Source: Patescibacteria group bacterium
GTDB taxonomy: Bacteria; Patescibacteriota; UBA1384; CAILIB01
Direction: 5' to 3'
NCBI GenBank assembly: GCA_018968785.1
Contig: JAGWZN010000025.1
Location: 1 to 8,563 of the forward strand
Length of the DNA: 8,563 nucleotides
The position numbers and the translations under genes were made by a program. How positions within the stretch are numbered: the stretch's first letter is position 1; every line of letters begins with the position of its first letter. Shown here piece after piece: positions 5,872 to 8,563 of the stretch. The notes under the pieces are model-generated. The model did not search any database and was not told the origin of the DNA. It was given only the letters and a program-made list of their open reading frames with translations.

Positions 5872-6759
5872 ATGGTAGCTGAGGAATATCCACACTACCC
5901 TGCTATTACCGCAGAGCCACTCGCTTCGGGGACAGCGTTTCCCAAGGACTATGGTGATTTTAATCCAGAGACAGAGCAAAAAGCAGAAGCAGCCCGAACG
6001 GTAGAAGGGTATTTTTCACCTCGACCTTTTGAGCAACCTCGTCATCGAGGCGGTTTTTTAAGCCGAATGCGCCGGTTGTTACTCCCGGCAACGCCGCCAT
6101 TTGATGATCCATCTCATCTTTCCGAAGAGACACAAAAGAAATTCGCGGATTTGTCCCAAGCAATGCAACACCTGGAAGACGGCACCGCTCGGGCGGTACA
6201 GTTCGCCCGGGAACAGTATGAACAGGCTGTACAGGCATTGAGCAATGAAGTTACCGGCGCTCAAGGACGAACAGGGTCACAAATTAAGTACATTATTGAA
6301 GCAAGTCGACAGCAGCTGGAAACTTATGAGCAAACCATCCGGGAACAGGAAAAAGGCTTAGATCGCTTATCCCCGAAGCAAGTTTCTCCTGTCAATCCGG
6401 TCACGCCCATAGCCGCTCGACCCGGATCGTTCTTTTCCCGACTGTTCAGAAAGCAGCCAGCGACCATGGAACCCGCTGCGTATGCGCAAAATCAAATCAC
6501 GGAAACGCGACGGACTATACAAGAAATAGATGAAGAGATTGCCCAAGCGGTTAAACTGTGTCATCTACGGGAAACCGGCATATTTCAACCCGGTTATCAT
6601 GTGACAATTAAAGATCCGGCGTTTGAGACCGGGCTAAAACTGGAAGAGATGCGGCAGCTCGGCTGGGGGACGCGTACCCAAGTCGGCCCGGATAATCAAG
6701 CACCAATCAATCAATCGTATGAATCCTGGAAAGCAAACGGCAAACCAAGACGATCCTGA
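5872..6759 (+). CDS. Hypothetical coiled-coil protein with an internal duplication, 295 aa
   Basis: Not a family I recognise. The frame is open from a TTG at 5770, but ATG 5872 is chosen because a TTGACA promoter lies between the two and the first 34 residues would overlap the previous gene. Order along the protein: acidic/Pro-rich head (1-50), a basic hydrophobic motif GGFLSRMRRLLLPAT (60-74), a helical charged stretch (82-165), a Pro-rich linker (167-184), a second version of the motif GSFFSRLFRKQPAT (185-198), another helix (205-236), and a C-terminal part with a WGTRTQVGPDNQAP segment. Both halves repeat the order motif, PAT, long helix, ARAVQFARE / AQAVKLCHLRE. No signal peptide or true membrane span. 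Its DNA looks lower in GC than uvrA in sampled lines. The 3' end overlaps the next gene by 41 nt. A scaffold or membrane-peripheral role is a guess. Confidence 0.65.
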   Translation: MVAEEYPHYPAITAEPLASGTAFPKDYGDFNPETEQKAEAARTVEGYFSPRPFEQPRHRGGFLSRMRRLLLPATPPFDDPSHLSEETQKKFADLSQAMQHLEDGTARAVQFAREQYEQAVQALSNEVTGAQGRTGSQIKYIIEASRQQLETYEQTIREQEKGLDRLSPKQVSPVNPVTPIAARPGSFFSRLFRKQPATMEPAAYAQNQITETRRTIQEIDEEIAQAVKLCHLRETGIFQPGYHVTIKDPAFETGLKLEEMRQLGWGTRTQVGPDNQAPINQSYESWKANGKPRRS

Positions 6760-7009
6760 GGTTGCCGCCATTACAGCGGAGATAGAAGAATTACGGCGGC
6801 TACGTGAGACGTTGCGGCGATATCAAGAGACATTGGAAAACGCGCTCAAAGAGCACAATCTTCAGGTTGAACAGATTGAAAAGAATACAGAAAAACAGAC
6901 GGCGCGGCTTGCTGCCGCTCATACATCTCTGGCTCATCAGTATCAGGTGGAAGTCGCGAAGCAACATCTGATCCAGACCCGCAAGCAGCTTTCGACTCTT
7001 GACGACTGA
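6719..7009 (+). CDS. Small hypothetical coiled-coil protein, 96 aa
   Basis: The ATG at 6719 lies 41 nt inside the end of the 295-aa gene in another frame, and no Shine-Dalgarno is seen, so translation may depend on coupling to that gene. After a short polar head, nearly the whole protein (about 13-90) is a predicted coiled coil rich in E, R, Q and L, for example IEELRRLRETLRRYQETLE (20-38) and LNALKEHNLQVEQIEKN-like heptads that follow. No Cys, no signal peptide, no membrane segment. The stop at 7007-7009 lies inside the infC promoter. Its continuous low-complexity helix and position suggest a partner of the 295-aa coiled-coil protein. I cannot name a family; it could also be a spurious frame, but the heptad pattern and normal stop make a real gene more likely. 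Confidence 0.55.
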   Translation: MNPGKQTANQDDPEVAAITAEIEELRRLRETLRRYQETLENALKEHNLQVEQIEKNTEKQTARLAAAHTSLAHQYQVEVAKQHLIQTRKQLSTLDD

Positions 7010-7028
7010 GGGACAAACCTGATATATT
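6999..7028 (+). promoter_or_regulatory. Promoter for the infC-rpmI-rplT operon
   Basis: TTGACG (6999-7004, 5 of 6) and TATATT (7023-7028, 5 of 6) are separated by 18 nt. Transcription would begin near 7035, giving a leader of only about 26 nt to the proposed ATA start at 7061. The -35 lies within the last codons of the small coiled-coil gene. A leader this short leaves no room for a large L20-binding structure before infC. Confidence 0.6.
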
Positions 7029-7060
7029 TCAGACTGATCTACTCATAATAAATCCTCCCT

Positions 7061-7567
7061 ATAGCTAGCGATAACCTACCAATCAATAACCGCATTCGAG
7101 CCGCTCGCGTCTTTCTTATCGACGAGCAGGGAACTGCGATTGGCGAGGTTACCACGGCCAGCGCCTTAAGCCGCGCGGCTGAGCGCGAACTGGATTTAGT
7201 ACTGGTTGGACCTCAGGCTAACCCGCCGGTAGCCAAGATTTTGGACTACGGTAAGTACAAATATGAATTAGATCGAAAGGCCCGCAAAAATAAGGCCAAG
7301 AAGACCCAGGAGATCAAAGAGATCCGGCTTAGCTATAACACTGACGAGCACGATATCGAAGTGAAGCTAAACCAGGCGAAGCGGTTCCTTTCCGAGGGAC
7401 ATAAGATCAAGTTACGACTCAAATTGGTTGGCCGGGAGATGGCGTTCAAGGAAAAAGCTGTCGAACAACTCAACCGATTCCGGGATCTGCTCGGACTTGA
7501 GTACGAACAACCGGTCCAACGACAAGGCAAACAGATGTCCGTATTACTTAAAGAGAAGAAGTCATGA
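7061..7567 (+). CDS. infC: Translation initiation factor IF-3, with a non-canonical start codon
   Basis: IF-3 binds the 30S subunit, prevents premature joining of 50S and checks the start codon and initiator tRNA. The frame reads INNRIRAARVFLIDEQGTAIG from 7082, then LDLVLVGPQANPPVAKILDYGKYKYE, the classical IF-3 N-domain, a Lys-rich linker (KARKNKAKKTQEIKEIRL, 73-90) and a C-domain ending in GKQMSVLL near the C-terminus. The frame opens after a TAA at 7049-7051 and contains no ATG, GTG or TTG before TTG 7241, which is well inside the N-domain. Possible starts are ATC 7052, ATA 7061 and ATC 7082; ATA 7061 is chosen because it gives MASDNLPINNRIRA and 168 aa, the usual length. No Shine-Dalgarno is visible. 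Rare starts (AUU in E. coli) allow IF-3 to repress its own translation, so similar feedback is likely. The TGA overlaps the rpmI ATG as ATGA. Confidence 0.93.
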   Translation: MASDNLPINNRIRAARVFLIDEQGTAIGEVTTASALSRAAERELDLVLVGPQANPPVAKILDYGKYKYELDRKARKNKAKKTQEIKEIRLSYNTDEHDIEVKLNQAKRFLSEGHKIKLRLKLVGREMAFKEKAVEQLNRFRDLLGLEYEQPVQRQGKQMSVLLKEKKS

Positions 7568-7758
7568 AGCTCAAAACCCATAAGACCACATCCAAGCGCA
7601 TCCGGATCACCGGCAGTGGCAAGCTCCAGCAGCCTACCACATCCGCCCAGCATCTGCGCCACAATAAATCGAACCGGATTCTGGCTGCCGCCAAGGGATA
7701 TAAGATTACAGCCAAAGGCAATGCCCGCAAATTTATCAAACTACTTCCGTATATTTAA
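7564..7758 (+). CDS. rpmI: 50S ribosomal protein L35
   Basis: Small basic protein of the large ribosomal subunit. The 64 residues begin MKLKTHKTTSKRIRITGSGK and contain HNKSNRILAAAKGY, both typical of bacterial L35, with the normal length. The start ATG overlaps the infC stop as ATGA, so translation is probably coupled; only a weak purine-rich stretch precedes it. It is followed after 6 nt by rplT, the standard order infC-rpmI-rplT. Confidence 0.95.
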   Translation: MKLKTHKTTSKRIRITGSGKLQQPTTSAQHLRHNKSNRILAAAKGYKITAKGNARKFIKLLPYI

Positions 7759-7764
7759 TCCGCT

Positions 7765-8121
7765 ATGCCACGCGTAAAACGAGGAACAACCACCCATAAA
7801 CGCCACGCTTCCCTGCTGGAGCGCGCCAAAGGTTACCGTACCGGTCGCCGCAAACTGGTCAAACGAGCCAGCGAAGCGGTACTACAAGCCGGCCAGTTTG
7901 CCTACCGCGATCGACGCACAAAGAAGCGAATGCTCCGCCGCGAGTGGATTGTTCGGATTAACGCCGCCGTCCGCCAGCACGGCCTTTCCTACAGCTCGTT
8001 TATGAGTTTAGCGAAAAAAGCGGGTATTTCTCTCAATCGAAAAGTCCTTTCCGAGATGGCGATCCAGGAACCGGCCGCGTTAGAGAGCATTGTCAAACAG
8101 GTTTCCGCTTCTTCAAAGTAA
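7765..8121 (+). CDS. rplT: 50S ribosomal protein L20
   Basis: Binds 23S rRNA early in large-subunit assembly; in several bacteria it also represses its own operon. The 118-aa protein starts MPRVKRGTTTHKRHASLLERAKGYR and carries FAYRDRRTKKRMLRREWIVRINAAVRQHGLSYS, the L20 core, with full length. The helical basic N-terminus and the globular C-domain (LAKKAGISLNRKVLSEMAIQEPAALESIV) are both present. The last 29 nt overlap the convergent lgt gene, leaving no intergenic terminator. No L20-binding pseudoknot was recognised in the short operon leader. Confidence 0.97.
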   Translation: MPRVKRGTTTHKRHASLLERAKGYRTGRRKLVKRASEAVLQAGQFAYRDRRTKKRMLRREWIVRINAAVRQHGLSYSSFMSLAKKAGISLNRKVLSEMAIQEPAALESIVKQVSASSK

Positions 8122-8563
8122 CCAGTAGCGAGGCAAGCAGCAACGCTACCATCAGGCTGACCCACTGGCTCAGATGCAGTCCCAGCCAGATTTTTTCATC
8201 GCGCCAAAAATCAATAACAAACCGGCCGGCAAAGTAGAGGATCAGCAGGAGCAGCCCGGTCCGGATTGATGCCAGCCGCCGGCCTTGAAACAGCAGCACT
8301 AACCCGAAACAGAGCGCCGCTTCCCATAGCTGGATAGGAACCCTTCCGTAAAACGCGCTCCAGACGGGGTTAACCGTACCGATAGAATCACCGGCATAGT
8401 AGTTGCCAATCCGGCCGATCCCCCAACCGAGCGCCGCCGCAATCAACAGTGAATTAAACCACGCCGCCCGCTCGGATTTCGGACGACTGAGAAACAGCCA
8501 CCACGCCACCAGTAAACCGCCCACTATCGCCCAATACGATACCAGCCCGCCCTCCCAGATTGA
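8093..8563 (-). CDS. lgt: Prolipoprotein diacylglyceryl transferase (partial, N-terminus beyond the window)
   Basis: Membrane enzyme that moves the diacylglyceryl group of phosphatidylglycerol onto the lipobox Cys of prolipoproteins. The frame is open to the window edge (156 residues visible), so the GTG at 8524 is not the real start. Visible parts are IWEGGLVSYWAIVGG at the edge, GRIGNYYAGDSIG (50-62) with the Arg and Asn expected from the Lgt signature, IQLWEAALCFGLVLLF, and GRFVIDFWRDE with the conserved second Arg; four or more hydrophobic membrane helices separate these. In an ungapped comparison with the E. coli pattern WQGGMSFHGG, the catalytic-site His103 position is Tyr here (8536-8534). 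The gene converges on rplT with a 29-nt overlap. Lgt presence implies that the organism makes lipoproteins. Confidence 0.93.
   Translation of the reverse strand, partial: SIWEGGLVSYWAIVGGLLVAWWLFLSRPKSERAAWFNSLLIAAALGWGIGRIGNYYAGDSIGTVNPVWSAFYGRVPIQLWEAALCFGLVLLFQGRRLASIRTGLLLLILYFAGRFVIDFWRDEKIWLGLHLSQWVSLMVALLLASLLVTLKKRKPV

Noticed and set aside
6702..7087. ACCAATCAAT occurring at 6702-6711 and 7078-7087 as a regulatory repeat
   Set aside because: One copy lies in coding DNA of the 295-aa gene and the other in the infC N-terminus; a single 10-nt match over this distance is weak evidence.
7241..7567. A 108-aa protein starting at TTG 7241
   Set aside because: It is only part of infC; the conserved IF-3 N-domain is readable in the same frame back to 7082.
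8093..8524. A complete 143-aa protein starting at GTG 8524
   Set aside because: The frame stays open to the window edge and the extra residues match Lgt, so the gene is truncated by the window.
1..8563. CRISPR array, tRNA, rRNA, insertion sequence or phage genes
   Set aside because: No spaced repeats, cloverleaf, rRNA-like segments, transposase motifs or terminal inverted repeats were seen.

Overview
The window reads as a piece of a bacterial chromosome with the standard genetic code: TGA closes uvrA, infC, the DAGK-like gene and both coiled-coil genes. Genes are tightly packed, several starts have no Shine-Dalgarno sequence, and the UvrA, bactofilin and degenerate lipid-kinase-like proteins have the flavour of Candidate Phyla Radiation (Patescibacteria) genomes. 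That placement is an inference from protein style and compact layout; no 16S gene or other firm taxonomic marker is present.

Layout. (1) 1-518, minus strand: an unrecognised 146-aa protein, followed downstream by a 16-bp perfect palindrome and the first codons of another gene that leaves the window. (2) 519-609: a divergent promoter region. (3) 610-1029, plus: a MazG-like nucleotide pyrophosphohydrolase. (4) 971-4437, minus: a repair operon, uvrA then rnhB, coupled by a GTGA overlap; the rnhB tail overlaps the 3' end of the mazG-like gene. (5) 4438-4640: a second divergent promoter region with a 10-nt direct repeat in the presumed uvrA leader. (6) 4641-5813, plus: a bactofilin followed by a protein with the diacylglycerol-kinase fold whose signature motifs are lost. 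(7) 5872-7009, plus: two overlapping lineage-specific coiled-coil genes behind a good TTGACA promoter, in visibly less GC-rich DNA. (8) 7061-8121, plus: the translation operon infC-rpmI-rplT (IF-3, L35, L20); infC has no ATG, GTG or TTG in a usable position and must start at a rare codon, probably ATA. (9) 8093-8563, minus: the C-terminal part of lgt, convergent with and overlapping rplT.

How they work together: nucleotide-pool cleaning (MazG-like), nucleotide excision repair (UvrA) and ribonucleotide/RNA-DNA hybrid repair (RNase HII) form a genome-maintenance block. Bactofilin, the DAGK-like protein and the coiled-coil pair may form a cell-envelope or scaffold block (inference). IF-3/L35/L20 is the classical translation operon, and Lgt modifies lipoproteins at the membrane.

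The parts most worth a second look are the non-canonical infC start, the bactofilin/pseudo-lipid-kinase pair, and the internally duplicated coiled-coil protein with its overlapping partner. No CRISPR array, tRNA, rRNA or insertion sequence was seen.
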